This document shows, one piece after another, positions 16,188 through 26,367 of a DNA stretch of 39,668 bases. The translations under genes were made by a program, and so were the position numbers. The DNA comes from Microbacteriaceae bacterium (GTDB lineage: Bacteria; Actinomycetota; Actinomycetes; Actinomycetales; Microbacteriaceae): contig CANGDL010000013.1 of NCBI GenBank assembly GCA_947452675.1, forward strand, positions 1 through 39,668, read 5' to 3'. A model generated the notes under the pieces. The model had not been told where the DNA came from, searched no databases, and saw nothing but the letters and a program-made list of their open reading frames with translations. The first letter of the stretch is position 1; the number at the start of each line of letters is the position of its first letter.

Positions 16188-17477
16188 TTAACCGATTCTC
16201 TGCTTCTTGCCGAGAACACCCTGTGGGCGCACGATCAAGATGACGATAAGAATCACAAGCGCGGCTGCATACTTCAGCTCATTGGCGATGAACAGTGAAG
16301 AAACTTCGACGATCATGCCGATGATTAGTGCACCGACGGTTGCGCCGAGTGCAGTGCCAAGACCACCCAAGGTGACCGACGCGAAGAGAAGAAGCAGAAT
16401 GTCGAAGCCGGTTAGCCAGGTTGCCTGGAACTGAAGGCCATAAAGCACTCCGGCAAGACCGGTGAGGGCTGAAGCTACGATCCAGACGATTCGAATGATG
16501 CGCTCTACGTCAATACCGGTGGCAGCCGCCAATGAAGGGTTGTCGCTAACGGCGCGCGTTGCCTTACCGAGGCGAGTGCGAGTTAGGAACAGCGCAACGC
16601 CTGCTAGTGAAAGTACACAAATCACCAAACTGATCAACGCGATGTCGCTTGTGAAAATTGGGCCAAGTTTGATGATGTTTCCGCCGCCACCGATGTCTTT
16701 GGTATCTCCACCGAAGAACAGGAGCAGGATGTAGCGGGCGACAATCGAGAAGCCGATCGACACAATCATCATCTGGTTTAGGCCCATACGACGCTTGCGG
16801 AGCGGCTTCCAGAGGCCAGCATCCTGAACCCAGCCGAAGACGGTGGTGAGCAGGATGGCGATAACTGCCGAAACCAGGATGTTTAGGTTGACCACGATGT
16901 GGAAGAACCAGACGAATAGTGCACCGGTAGTAACCATCTCACCGTGGGCGAAGTTGTTCAGTCCGGTGGTGCCAAAGATTAGCGAGATACCAATCGCTGC
17001 CATCGCGAGCAAAAGTCCGAAGTTTAGGCCCGCCCAGACTCGAACAATCAGTTGGTCGCCAAAGTTCTCGGCTACCACAGTCGATTTTCCGAATGAGAAG
17101 AGCACCGCAGCGAAGTCGGTCTGGGTTAGGTCTGCCTGCAGCTTGTCGCCATCCGCCTTGGTGAAGCTGACACCGGCTGGCAGTGTCGACTTGTCAATGC
17201 TGACGTTATAGATGCCTGCTTTCGGAACCATGATGGTCCAAGCACCAGAATCGTCGGACTTCGCGGAGGCCTTGAAGGCATCCAGCTGTGCCGTGACGTT
17301 CACACCAACCAGAGGCTTCTCGTTATTGAGAAGAGTTCCCGCGATTGTGTATGCGTAGGTCGAAGGATCATCCGCGGCTTTGGCCGGGGCTCCTGCGGAA
17401 AGGATGGCGAACAGCATCGCAAGAACGCCAAGGAATACCCCAGCTTTGCGACCCGCTCTAATGTTTAGCTGGCTCAA
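16188..17477 (-). CDS. livH: ABC transporter permease LivH with an N-terminal extracytoplasmic beta-domain
   Basis: A 429-residue protein, about 130 residues longer than ordinary LivH. Residues 1-34 look like a Sec signal (RAGRKAGVFLGVLAMLFAIL...AKA-A). Residues 41-127 resemble a carboxypeptidase-regulatory / transthyretin-like beta-sandwich (GTLLNNEKPLVGVNVTAQ, then DDSGAWTIMVPKAGIYNVSI). From about 145 a normal LivH permease follows: GLLLAMAAIGISLIFGTTGLNNFAHGEM, EAA loop GKATRAVSDNPSLAAATGI, and C-terminal RPQGVLGKK. The start is TTG 17477, backed by GGAGG 5 nt upstream. First gene of livHMGF; the 170-nt gap to guaB also holds a small GCGCG/CGCGC hairpin at 17501-17515. Confidence 0.9.
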   Translation of the reverse strand: MSQLNIRAGRKAGVFLGVLAMLFAILSAGAPAKAADDPSTYAYTIAGTLLNNEKPLVGVNVTAQLDAFKASAKSDDSGAWTIMVPKAGIYNVSIDKSTLPAGVSFTKADGDKLQADLTQTDFAAVLFSFGKSTVVAENFGDQLIVRVWAGLNFGLLLAMAAIGISLIFGTTGLNNFAHGEMVTTGALFVWFFHIVVNLNILVSAVIAILLTTVFGWVQDAGLWKPLRKRRMGLNQMMIVSIGFSIVARYILLLFFGGDTKDIGGGGNIIKLGPIFTSDIALISLVICVLSLAGVALFLTRTRLGKATRAVSDNPSLAAATGIDVERIIRIVWIVASALTGLAGVLYGLQFQATWLTGFDILLLLFASVTLGGLGTALGATVGALIIGMIVEVSSLFIANELKYAAALVILIVILIVRPQGVLGKKQRIG

Positions 17478-17635
17478 ACCAACCTCCGTTTTATGGCTCA
17501 GCGCGTAAATCGCGCCTTTGCAGTGTCGATAGATGAGATTACCGCAGTTTTCATCCTAGGTTCAGCAAATCTTCAATTTTTTACCCCATCGTGATGAGGC
17601 CGAAACACTCCCTCTTTATAGGGCTGGCTAAAGGG

Positions 17636-17641
17636 TAGAAT
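17636..17641 (+). promoter_or_regulatory. Putative -10 box (leaderless) of guaB
   Basis: TAGAAT lies 6 nt before ATG 17648. No properly placed Shine-Dalgarno sequence is present. Transcription would start at the A of the ATG. Confidence 0.6.
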
Positions 17642-17647
17642 TACTAA

Positions 17648-19153
<1,506 letters not shown>

Positions 19154-19176
19154 GAGCGAGCTAGGGGATAACACAA

Positions 19177-20295
19177 ATGAGTGAAATCGAAATCGGTCGC
19201 GGCAAGCGCGGCAATCGCGCCTGGGCATTCGACGATATCGCCATCGTGCCAAGCCGTCGCACCCGCGACCCGAAAGACGTCTCCACAGCATGGAAAATTG
19301 ACGCCTACAACTTCGAGCTGCCGGTGCTGGGTGCCCCGATGGACTCGGTGGTTTCGCCGGAGACTGCGGTCCAGATCGGAAAGTTGGGAGGTCTGGGCGT
19401 CTTAGACCTTGAAGGCCTTTGGACCCGATATGAAGACCCAAGCCAGCAGCTAGCCGAGATTGCGAAGCTAGCGCCGGCCGATGCTACCCGTCGCATGCAG
19501 GAAATTTATTCGGAGCCAATCAAGCCCGAACTCATCCGTGATCGCATCGCGCAGATTCGCGCGGCAGGCGTAACAGTCGCTGGAGCACTTTCACCGCAGC
19601 GCGCGGCCGAATTCAGCGACACCGTGATCAAGGCGGGCGTAGACCTATTCGTGATTCGCGGAACAACCGTTTCTGCCGAACACGTGTCTCGCAACCACGA
19701 GCCACTCAACCTAAAAGAATTTATCTACAAGTTGGACGTTCCTGTAATAGTCGGTGGAGCGGCAACCTATACCGCTGCGCTTCACCTGATGCGCACCGGT
19801 GCAGCCGGTGTTCTTGTCGGCTTTGGTGGCGGTGCGGCTTCGACAACTCGCAAGGTTGTGGGCATCCACGCACCAATGGCAACCGCTGTTGCCGATGTTG
19901 CTGGCGCTCGCCGAGACTACATGGATGAGTCTGGAGGACGCTACGTTCACGTGATCGCCGATGGTGGCTTGGGAACTTCGGGCGATATCGTCAAGGCAAT
20001 CTCCTGCGGTGCTGACGCGGTCATGCTTGGGTCTGTTCTCGCTCGTGCAACCGAGGCGCCGGGTCACGGTTCTCACTGGGGCCAGGAGGCGTTCCACGCA
20101 GAATTGCCTCGCGGGCACAAGGTTGAGGTTGGCACATCTGCTTCGCTAGAGCAGATTCTTCTAGGTCCATCAAATTCGGCCGACGGCACCACAAACCTGA
20201 TGGGTGCGCTTCGCCGAGCAATGGCAACCACGGGATACTCAGACGTCAAGGAGTTCCAGCGCGTAGACGTCGTGGTTGCTCCTTACCACGCATAA
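19177..20295 (+). CDS. guaB3: GuaB3-family IMP dehydrogenase-related protein
   Basis: A 372-residue paralogue of IMPDH without CBS domains. The N-terminus EIEIGRGKRGNRAWAFDDIAIVPSRRTRDPKDVS is diagnostic of actinobacterial GuaB3. At the site of the catalytic cysteine it reads GGGAASTTRKV, with S222 aligned to the IMPDH cysteine, so ordinary IMPDH or GMP-reductase chemistry through a thioimidate is unlikely. The NAD/phosphate loops (VIADGGLGTSGDI, ADAVMLGSVLA) are kept. The role of actinobacterial GuaB3 is not settled. It has a GGGGAT ribosome-binding site and is probably co-transcribed with guaB. Confidence 0.9.
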   Translation: MSEIEIGRGKRGNRAWAFDDIAIVPSRRTRDPKDVSTAWKIDAYNFELPVLGAPMDSVVSPETAVQIGKLGGLGVLDLEGLWTRYEDPSQQLAEIAKLAPADATRRMQEIYSEPIKPELIRDRIAQIRAAGVTVAGALSPQRAAEFSDTVIKAGVDLFVIRGTTVSAEHVSRNHEPLNLKEFIYKLDVPVIVGGAATYTAALHLMRTGAAGVLVGFGGGAASTTRKVVGIHAPMATAVADVAGARRDYMDESGGRYVHVIADGGLGTSGDIVKAISCGADAVMLGSVLARATEAPGHGSHWGQEAFHAELPRGHKVEVGTSASLEQILLGPSNSADGTTNLMGALRRAMATTGYSDVKEFQRVDVVVAPYHA

Positions 20296-20307
20296 AAGTT
20301 CAAATAG

Positions 20308-21048
20308 ATGTCAAACAAGGCCCCGACCTTCTTCAGGGTGGCAACCCGCCCGAAGTGGATTGGGGCTTTGTTGCTTTCGCTCTTGGTTGCCGCTATTTTC
20401 GCCGGCCTTGGCCAATGGCAGCTTGATCGTGCATTCACCAAGGATGACCCAAAGACCAACTCGAGTAGCTCATCCTTGGCCCTGGTTCAGAAGCAGTTGA
20501 TGCTCGATTCGAGAAACACATACATCGTTGATCGCCGGATGCAGAATGGAATCTCGGGCTATTGGATTCTGATGAATGCCAAGGATGCCAAACAGGTGAG
20601 CACCACGATTGCGTTGGGTTGGGTCGAGAAGCTTGAAACCGCCGAGAAGTTGCGAGCCGGTTTCTTACAGTTGGTTCAAGCCCAGGCTTTCCTACCGGTT
20701 GCAGGCTACCCACTGCCGCCCGAGGGGCCCGAACCGGCCGACTCGGCGAAGCCATATTTGCTGCACTCGGTGTCGTTAGCCCAATTGGTGAATCTTTATT
20801 CACTTGATGCCCCGATCTCCAGTGCGTCCGAATACTTGGCGCTCTCGGCGGGTTCGGTGAAGTTCGGCTCCAAAGACCTGAAGCCGATTCAGGTCACCTT
20901 TCGAGACGCTGAAAGAATCAACTGGTTGAGCGCTTTCTACTTTTTGGAGTGGACTCTTTTCGCCGGATTTGCTGTATTCCTATGGTGGCGATTGGTTAAG
21001 GACGAACTGATTCGACTGACCGCCGAAGAGCCAATCGACCAAAGGTAA
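20308..21048 (+). CDS. SURF1-family protein (cytochrome c oxidase assembly)
   Basis: A 246-residue membrane protein with two membrane spans (about 17-37 and 208-230) around an extracytoplasmic domain, the SURF1 layout. RPKWIGALLLSLL...GLGQWQLDRA is the conserved first helix, and INWLSAFYFLEWTLFAGFAVFLWWR the second. The extracytoplasmic part has the G-W-V strand (IALGWVEKLE). SURF1 helps insert heme a into cytochrome oxidase. The usual second-strand motif is weak, so the middle is divergent. It lies 12 nt after guaB3. Confidence 0.85.
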   Translation: MSNKAPTFFRVATRPKWIGALLLSLLVAAIFAGLGQWQLDRAFTKDDPKTNSSSSSLALVQKQLMLDSRNTYIVDRRMQNGISGYWILMNAKDAKQVSTTIALGWVEKLETAEKLRAGFLQLVQAQAFLPVAGYPLPPEGPEPADSAKPYLLHSVSLAQLVNLYSLDAPISSASEYLALSAGSVKFGSKDLKPIQVTFRDAERINWLSAFYFLEWTLFAGFAVFLWWRLVKDELIRLTAEEPIDQR

Positions 21049-21051
21049 ACT
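21046..21051 (+). promoter_or_regulatory. Putative -10 box (leaderless) overlapping the SURF1 stop
   Basis: TAAACT, whose first three bases are the SURF1 stop codon, lies exactly 6 nt before ATG 21058. It would give the DUF3817-guaA pair its own leaderless promoter. Confidence 0.5.
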
Positions 21052-21057
21052 AGAGCA

Positions 21058-21492
21058 ATGACCCCAACCCAACAGGCCCCGCATCCTTCGCAAGTTGAGA
21101 CCATTCGCGGAGTTCTCAAGTATTACAAGGCCACCTCTTACATCACCGGAACTTTCCTGCTTCTGCTCGTGGTCGAGGTCATCGTTCGCTGGGTCTTGGG
21201 ATACGACCTAATCGCCGGAGGGCCTCAGGGTTTCTTGTTCTTCTATGAGCGAGGCCTCAACGGCCAGGGCCTTCCAGACAGCGGCCTAAACCTTTCCACC
21301 GCGGTCTTGATTGTTCACGGCTGGCTTTACGTGGCATATCTATTCGGCGATTTCCGCCTTTGGACACTTATGCGTTGGAGCTTCTTCCGTTTCTTGATCA
21401 TCGCCCTGGGCGGAATCGTTCCATTGCTTTCATTCTTTACCGAAAACCACTTCGCCAAGGTTGCCGAAGCCGATCTGAAGAAGGTTATCTAA
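21058..21492 (+). CDS. DUF3817 integral membrane protein
   Basis: A 144-residue protein with three predicted membrane helices: about 30-48 ([17 protein letters not shown]), 83-98 ([14 protein letters not shown]) and 108-126. The motif [10 protein letters not shown] plus LWTLMRW...[15 protein letters not shown] is typical of DUF3817, which often sits directly before guaA in actinobacteria. Function unknown. Its stop overlaps the guaA start (TAATG), so the two are translationally coupled. Confidence 0.82.
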   Translation: MTPTQQAPHPSQVETIRGVLKYYKATSYITGTFLLLLVVEVIVRWVLGYDLIAGGPQGFLFFYERGLNGQGLPDSGLNLSTAVLIVHGWLYVAYLFGDFRLWTLMRWSFFRFLIIALGGIVPLLSFFTENHFAKVAEADLKKVI

Positions 21493-23063
21493 TGACCCAA
21501 TCAACTAACGCCCGCCCGGTTCTAGTCGTTGACTTTGGTGCCCAGTATGCGCAATTGATTGCTCGCCGTGTTCGTGAAGCATCGGTCTACTCGGAAATCG
21601 TTCAACACAACGTGACTGCAGCCGAGGTAGCCGCAAAAAACCCATTGGCCATAATCCTTTCCGGTGGGCCATCATCGGTTTATGACGCCGGTTCACCGCA
21701 GCTCGACCCGGCAATCCTTGAACTAGGCATCCCAGTTCTTGGAATTTGCTATGGTTTCCAGACTCTTGCCAACGCGCTTGGCGGCACCGTGGAGCCGACC
21801 GGCATTCGCGAATATGGCGCCACCGCCCTCACCGTATTATCTGGTGGCGAGATTCTGGATGGCCAGCCTGATGAGCAAATTTGCTGGATGAGCCACGGCG
21901 ACCAAGTTACCAAAGCGCCGGAAGGTTTCGAAGTGCTTGCGACCACCCAGATCACCCCGGTGGCCGCTTTTGCAAACCACGACAAGCGGATCTATGGAGT
22001 GCAGTGGCACCCGGAGGTAAAGCACTCGGAGTTCGGCCAAAACGTGCTAGCTAACTTTTTGCACAATGCCGCAGGGATCCCGGCCGATTGGAACTCTGGC
22101 AACGTTATTGCTGAGCAGGTCGAAAAAATTCGTGCCCAGGTTGGTGACGCCCGTGTGATCTGTGGTCTTTCTGGCGGAGTTGACTCAGCCGTTGCCGCAG
22201 CCCTCGTTCACAAGGCCGTGGGTGACCAGCTCGTCTGCGTGTTCGTGAACCACGGTTTGCTTCGCCAGGATGAAGCCGAGCAGGTTGAGCGTGACTACGT
22301 TGCTGCCACCGGAATCCGCCTAGTCACCGTGAACGTCGAAGACAAGTTCTTGAACGCACTTGCTGGGGTAAGCGACCCAGAGACCAAGCGCAAAATTATC
22401 GGGCGCGAATTCATTCGCACATTCGAAGAGGCCCAGGCGGCCCTATATGAGGAGTCGAAGGCCGATAACCGCCCAATCAAGTTCTTGGTCCAGGGCACCT
22501 TGTATCCAGACGTTGTTGAGTCTGGCGGTGGCGCGACTGCCGGTATCAAGAGCCACCACAATGTCGGCGGTTTGCCTGACGACATCGAGTTTGAGCTTGT
22601 CGAGCCACTTCGAACCCTGTTCAAGGATGAGGTCCGTGCGATTGGTGCCGAACTTGGCCTCCCTGCTGAAATTGTTCAGCGACAGCCTTTCCCTGGGCCA
22701 GGTCTCGGCATTCGCATCGTTGGTGAAATCACCAAGGAACGCCTGGACCTTCTTCGCAAGGCCGACGCGATTGTTCGCGCCGAGTTGACCGCAGCCGGGC
22801 TTGACGGCGAGATTTGGCAGTGCCCTGTGGTCTTGCTAGCCGACGTTCGTTCGGTTGGTGTTCAGGGAGATGGCCGAACCTATGGGCACCCGATTGTCTT
22901 GCGCCCGGTTTCATCTGAGGATGCAATGACCGCCGATTGGACCCGCGTGCCTTATGACGTGCTGGCGAAGATCTCAAACCGCATCACCAATGAGGTTGAA
23001 GGTGTTAACCGAGTAGTGCTCGATGTTACTTCGAAGCCACCTGGCACCATCGAATGGGAATAG
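21492..23063 (+). CDS. guaA: GMP synthase (glutamine-hydrolysing)
   Basis: A 523-residue enzyme converting XMP, ATP and glutamine to GMP. The class I glutaminase domain (about 9-195) has nucleophile C86 in GICYGFQ and the His/Glu dyad in [12 protein letters not shown]. The ATP-pyrophosphatase domain has the PP-loop [15 protein letters not shown], and the C-terminal dimerisation domain ends in [11 protein letters not shown], the family's invariant tail. The start is ATG 21492, overlapping the DUF3817 stop; the open frame extends to 21360 but those residues belong to another frame of the preceding gene. Confidence 0.97.
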   Translation: MTQSTNARPVLVVDFGAQYAQLIARRVREASVYSEIVQHNVTAAEVAAKNPLAIILSGGPSSVYDAGSPQLDPAILELGIPVLGICYGFQTLANALGGTVEPTGIREYGATALTVLSGGEILDGQPDEQICWMSHGDQVTKAPEGFEVLATTQITPVAAFANHDKRIYGVQWHPEVKHSEFGQNVLANFLHNAAGIPADWNSGNVIAEQVEKIRAQVGDARVICGLSGGVDSAVAAALVHKAVGDQLVCVFVNHGLLRQDEAEQVERDYVAATGIRLVTVNVEDKFLNALAGVSDPETKRKIIGREFIRTFEEAQAALYEESKADNRPIKFLVQGTLYPDVVESGGGATAGIKSHHNVGGLPDDIEFELVEPLRTLFKDEVRAIGAELGLPAEIVQRQPFPGPGLGIRIVGEITKERLDLLRKADAIVRAELTAAGLDGEIWQCPVVLLADVRSVGVQGDGRTYGHPIVLRPVSSEDAMTADWTRVPYDVLAKISNRITNEVEGVNRVVLDVTSKPPGTIEWE

Positions 23064-23923
23064 TCCCGCAGGTTTTTGGCCATCGAGGTGCTTCGGGTTA
23101 TCGCCCGGAAAACACCCTCGAGGCTTTTGCGCTCGCCTTCGAGCAAGGGGCAGATGCAATCGAATGTGATTTGCTGCCGACCGCCGATGGCGAACTGATC
23201 ATTCGGCACGACAACTACTTATCGAACACCACGGATGTTGCATCACGCCCCGAGTTCGCGCACCTAAAGCGTCTGGGAACCGTGGGCTGGCAGCAGGAAC
23301 GCGAGGATTGGTTCTGCGAAGACTTCACTCTCGCCGAACTTAAGACTTTGCGCGCTGTCGAGCGACTTCCAGAGCTCCGCCCGGGAAGTGCAAAGTTTGA
23401 TGGGCTTTTCGAAATCCCAACCCTGGATGAGCTATTGAAGGCCAAGTTTACATCGGGCAAGCACCTCATCCTTGAGGTAAAGCACGGTGACTATTTCGCG
23501 GCCAAGGGCGTTCCGGTGGCGGCCATTCTGGCGCGCAAATTGAACGAAATAGATTGGCGCCCCCGGGGAATTAGCCTGACTCTTGAGGCATTCCAATTCA
23601 AGGTTTTGGAGCAGTTGCAGCGGGTTTGCGGGCCGGTCGGCGACTTTGTCTATCTGGTTGATACCTGGAGTGACCCGAGCCTTAATGCGCAGGCGGCTGA
23701 AGTGTTTGACGGCATCAGTTTCAACTGTGAACTAGTTTGGGGAACCGATCTTGTTGAGGTAGCGCACGCTCGCGGCCAGAAGGTCTTCATCTGGACAGCT
23801 CGGGCCGAGGAAGCTGAAAACACCATCGAGGAGCATTACGCGCGCTTTATCCTCAGTGGTGCCGACGGCATCTTTGCCGACCAACCCGATCTGCTTGCGG
23901 CATGCGTCCGAGACATGTCTTAG
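23054..23923 (+). CDS. Glycerophosphodiester phosphodiesterase
   Basis: A 289-residue GDPD-family TIM barrel that cleaves glycerophosphodiesters to glycerol-3-phosphate and an alcohol. [14 protein letters not shown] supplies H10, R11 and E19; AIECDL supplies E37 and D39; and IRHDN supplies H52, the general acid. [11 protein letters not shown] and the closing [12 protein letters not shown] match the rest of the barrel. No signal peptide, so the enzyme is probably cytoplasmic. It overlaps guaA by 10 nt. Confidence 0.92.
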   Translation: MGIVPQVFGHRGASGYRPENTLEAFALAFEQGADAIECDLLPTADGELIIRHDNYLSNTTDVASRPEFAHLKRLGTVGWQQEREDWFCEDFTLAELKTLRAVERLPELRPGSAKFDGLFEIPTLDELLKAKFTSGKHLILEVKHGDYFAAKGVPVAAILARKLNEIDWRPRGISLTLEAFQFKVLEQLQRVCGPVGDFVYLVDTWSDPSLNAQAAEVFDGISFNCELVWGTDLVEVAHARGQKVFIWTARAEEAENTIEEHYARFILSGADGIFADQPDLLAACVRDMS

Positions 23924-23946
23924 GGCTGTCCTAGGATTACTTGGTT

Positions 23947-26271
23947 ATGTCAGAAATCGACCTTTTTGCTCACCTCCCGAATGTTGGCGGGGCCAATGCC
24001 GACGCACTCGTTGAGGGGCTAAACCCACAGCAACGAGCGGCCGTCGAATACCGCGGCAAGGCCTTGCTGATTGTCGCCGGCGCGGGTTCCGGCAAGACCA
24101 GGGTTCTGACCCACCGCATCGCACATCTGCTTGCCAAAAAGGAGGCCTGGCCTTCACAGATTCTGGCCATTACCTTCACCAATAAGGCCGCAGCCGAAAT
24201 GCGCGAACGCGTGCGCCACCTGCTTGGCGAGAGCGCCGACGGCATGTGGATCAAGACTTTCCACTCTGCGTGCGTTGCCATTCTTCGCCGCGAGAGCGAG
24301 CGCCTTGGTCACAACTCAAACTTCACCATCTATGACTCCGGCGATAGCCGCGCAATCTTGAAGCGTTTGATTAAAGACTTGGGCGCCGACATTCACAAAC
24401 TGACCCCGGCCGGTGTTGCTGCGGTCATATCGAATGCAAAAAATGAATTGGCCGATGCTGAGTCTTATGCTCGCAATATCGACCAAGCCGACCCGGTGGC
24501 TCGAATGATTTCCGAAATTTTCTCTCGCTATCAGGGTGAACTTCGACGCAACAACGCCTTCGACTTCGATGACCTGATCGGTGAAACTGTTCACCTTTTC
24601 CGTGCCTTTCCAGACGTGCTAGCCCAATACCAGCACAAGTTCAAACACATCTTGGTTGATGAGTATCAAGACACCAACCACGCTCAGTATGCGCTGGTGC
24701 GCGAACTCGCTCAGACAGCATCACTAACCGTGGTTGGCGACTCAGATCAGTCGATTTATGCTTTCCGCGGAGCCGATATTCGCAACATTAGCGAATTTGA
24801 AAAAGACTTCGTTGGCGCTAAAACCATCCTGCTCGAGCAGAACTATCGATCGACTCAGAACATCCTCTCGGCGGCAAATGCGGTCATCTCAAATAACTTC
24901 GATCGGCCAAACAAAAACCTCTGGACCGACTCCGGAAATGGTGATTTAATCGTCGGTTTCACCGGTTATTCGGCGCATGACGAAGCTCAGTTCATTGCCG
25001 ACGAGATCAATAAGCTTCATCACGAAGGCATGAACTACCGCGACATCGCTGTGATGTATCGCACGAACTCTCAAACTCGTGCTCTCGAAGAAATTTTCAT
25101 TCGCGCCGCGCTGCCATACCGCGTCGTGGGCGGCACCAAGTTCTATGAGCGTGCAGAAATCAAGGATGCCTTCGGCTATCTGGTTGCCGTCAACAATGAG
25201 CTCGATGACCTCGCCACTCGACGCATTCTGAACGTGCCGAAGCGCGGCATCGGTGACGCGTCTGAAACTCAACTCGCAAACTACGCAGAGCGCAATCAAT
25301 TATCGATGCGACAGGTGCTTGCCCACGTTGGGGATTTGGGCTTTGGGCCGAAAATTACAGGTGCGATTCAACAGCTGAGCGACTTGCTAATCGAGCTAGA
25401 GGCGATGGCTCGCGCCGAGCCTGTGGATGCAGTATTGCGCGCGGTTCTTGAGCGTACGGGTCTGATCGAAAGCCTACGAACAAGCCGTGATCCCCAGGAT
25501 GAAGCTCGAGTTGAAAACCTCGAGGAACTTGTCTCGGTTGCACGCGAATTTCAGCGCAACAATCCAGAAGGTCGTCTTCCAGATTTCTTGAACGAAGTCG
25601 CCCTCGTGGCGGCCGCCGATGAAATCGATGATGAGTCGGGAACCGTGTCACTTATGACACTCCACACTGCCAAGGGGCTCGAATATGACGCGGTTTTCCT
25701 CACCGGTCTAGAGGAGTCTCTCTTGCCGCACCGAATGTCCTTCATCACACCCGGTGGCCTCAATGAAGAACGTCGTCTTTTTTACGTGGGAATTACGCGA
25801 GCAAGACAGAAACTCCACCTGAGCTTGGCGATGACCCGAACCACCTATGGCGAGTCGGATGCGTCAACCCCTAGCCGCTTCTTAAGTGAGATTCCAAACG
25901 CGCTAATTGAGTGGCGCGAATCTGGTGCAACGCGGGCGATGGCGAGTTCTCGATACCGCTCTTCAATCGCGGACGATCAGGGTTACGGCAAATCTTCGTC
26001 CGATTACGGTTCAGATTCGGGTTCGGGTTATGGCGGAACCCCGTCGACCAAGACGAAAACCGAATGGAAGGGTGCAATTTCATCCGTGCGCAATAACGAG
26101 GGCTTGCAGCTTTCGGTGGGGCAGTTTGTGATGCACTCAGACTTTGGTCGGGGCAAGGTTGTGACCGTTGCCGGCGAGGGCAATCGACAAACCGCCGAGA
26201 TTCACTTCGGTAGCATCGGGGTTAAAAAGCTCCTGGTCAAAGTTGCGCCAATCACTGTGATCGAAGACTGA
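23947..26271 (+). CDS. pcrA: ATP-dependent DNA helicase PcrA/UvrD
   Basis: A 774-residue superfamily 1A helicase acting in nucleotide excision and mismatch repair and in removing RecA or RNA polymerase. Q-motif LNPQQRAAVEY, Walker A VAGAGSGKT (about 43-51), FTNKAAAEMRER (Ia), DEYQDTN (II), VGDSDQSIYAFRGA (III), LEQNYRST (IV), TLHTAKGLEYDAVFL (V) and EERRLFYVGITRA (VI) are all present. A Ser/Gly/Tyr-rich linker leads to a C-terminal Tudor-like module (FVMHSDFGRGKVV...) that binds RNA polymerase in PcrA. ATG 23947 is preferred to TTG 23941. TAGGAT at 23932-23937 is a plausible -10 box. Confidence 0.96.
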   Translation: MSEIDLFAHLPNVGGANADALVEGLNPQQRAAVEYRGKALLIVAGAGSGKTRVLTHRIAHLLAKKEAWPSQILAITFTNKAAAEMRERVRHLLGESADGMWIKTFHSACVAILRRESERLGHNSNFTIYDSGDSRAILKRLIKDLGADIHKLTPAGVAAVISNAKNELADAESYARNIDQADPVARMISEIFSRYQGELRRNNAFDFDDLIGETVHLFRAFPDVLAQYQHKFKHILVDEYQDTNHAQYALVRELAQTASLTVVGDSDQSIYAFRGADIRNISEFEKDFVGAKTILLEQNYRSTQNILSAANAVISNNFDRPNKNLWTDSGNGDLIVGFTGYSAHDEAQFIADEINKLHHEGMNYRDIAVMYRTNSQTRALEEIFIRAALPYRVVGGTKFYERAEIKDAFGYLVAVNNELDDLATRRILNVPKRGIGDASETQLANYAERNQLSMRQVLAHVGDLGFGPKITGAIQQLSDLLIELEAMARAEPVDAVLRAVLERTGLIESLRTSRDPQDEARVENLEELVSVAREFQRNNPEGRLPDFLNEVALVAAADEIDDESGTVSLMTLHTAKGLEYDAVFLTGLEESLLPHRMSFITPGGLNEERRLFYVGITRARQKLHLSLAMTRTTYGESDASTPSRFLSEIPNALIEWRESGATRAMASSRYRSSIADDQGYGKSSSDYGSDSGSGYGGTPSTKTKTEWKGAISSVRNNEGLQLSVGQFVMHSDFGRGKVVTVAGEGNRQTAEIHFGSIGVKKLLVKVAPITVIED

Positions 26272-26301
26272 GAAAACCCTTCAAGTAGGGCATTTCTGGG
26301 C

Positions 26302-26329
26302 AAGTCAGCCCTTGACTTAGGCGTAAACT
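26302..26329 (+). promoter_or_regulatory. Candidate sucCD promoter with inverted repeat
   Basis: TAAACT (26324-26329) is a good -10 box, giving a leader of about 34 nt before the sucC GTG. Directly upstream AAGTCA (26302-26307) and TGACTT (26313-26318) form an inverted repeat with a 5-nt spacer, covering the -35 zone. It could be an operator. No recognised regulator consensus was matched. Confidence 0.45.
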
Positions 26330-26367
26330 TAAAGGGTTGCCCATTCCAAATTGAACGGAAAATCACA

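Noticed and set aside
17501-17515. GCGCG/CGCGC hairpin in the livH leader as a riboswitch or terminator
   Set aside because: Only five pairs with no T-tract and no larger conserved fold around it; too small to call.
21360-21491. Upstream extension of guaA
   Set aside because: The residues come from a second frame of the DUF3817 gene; ATG 21492 overlaps the preceding stop and yields the standard guaA N-terminus.
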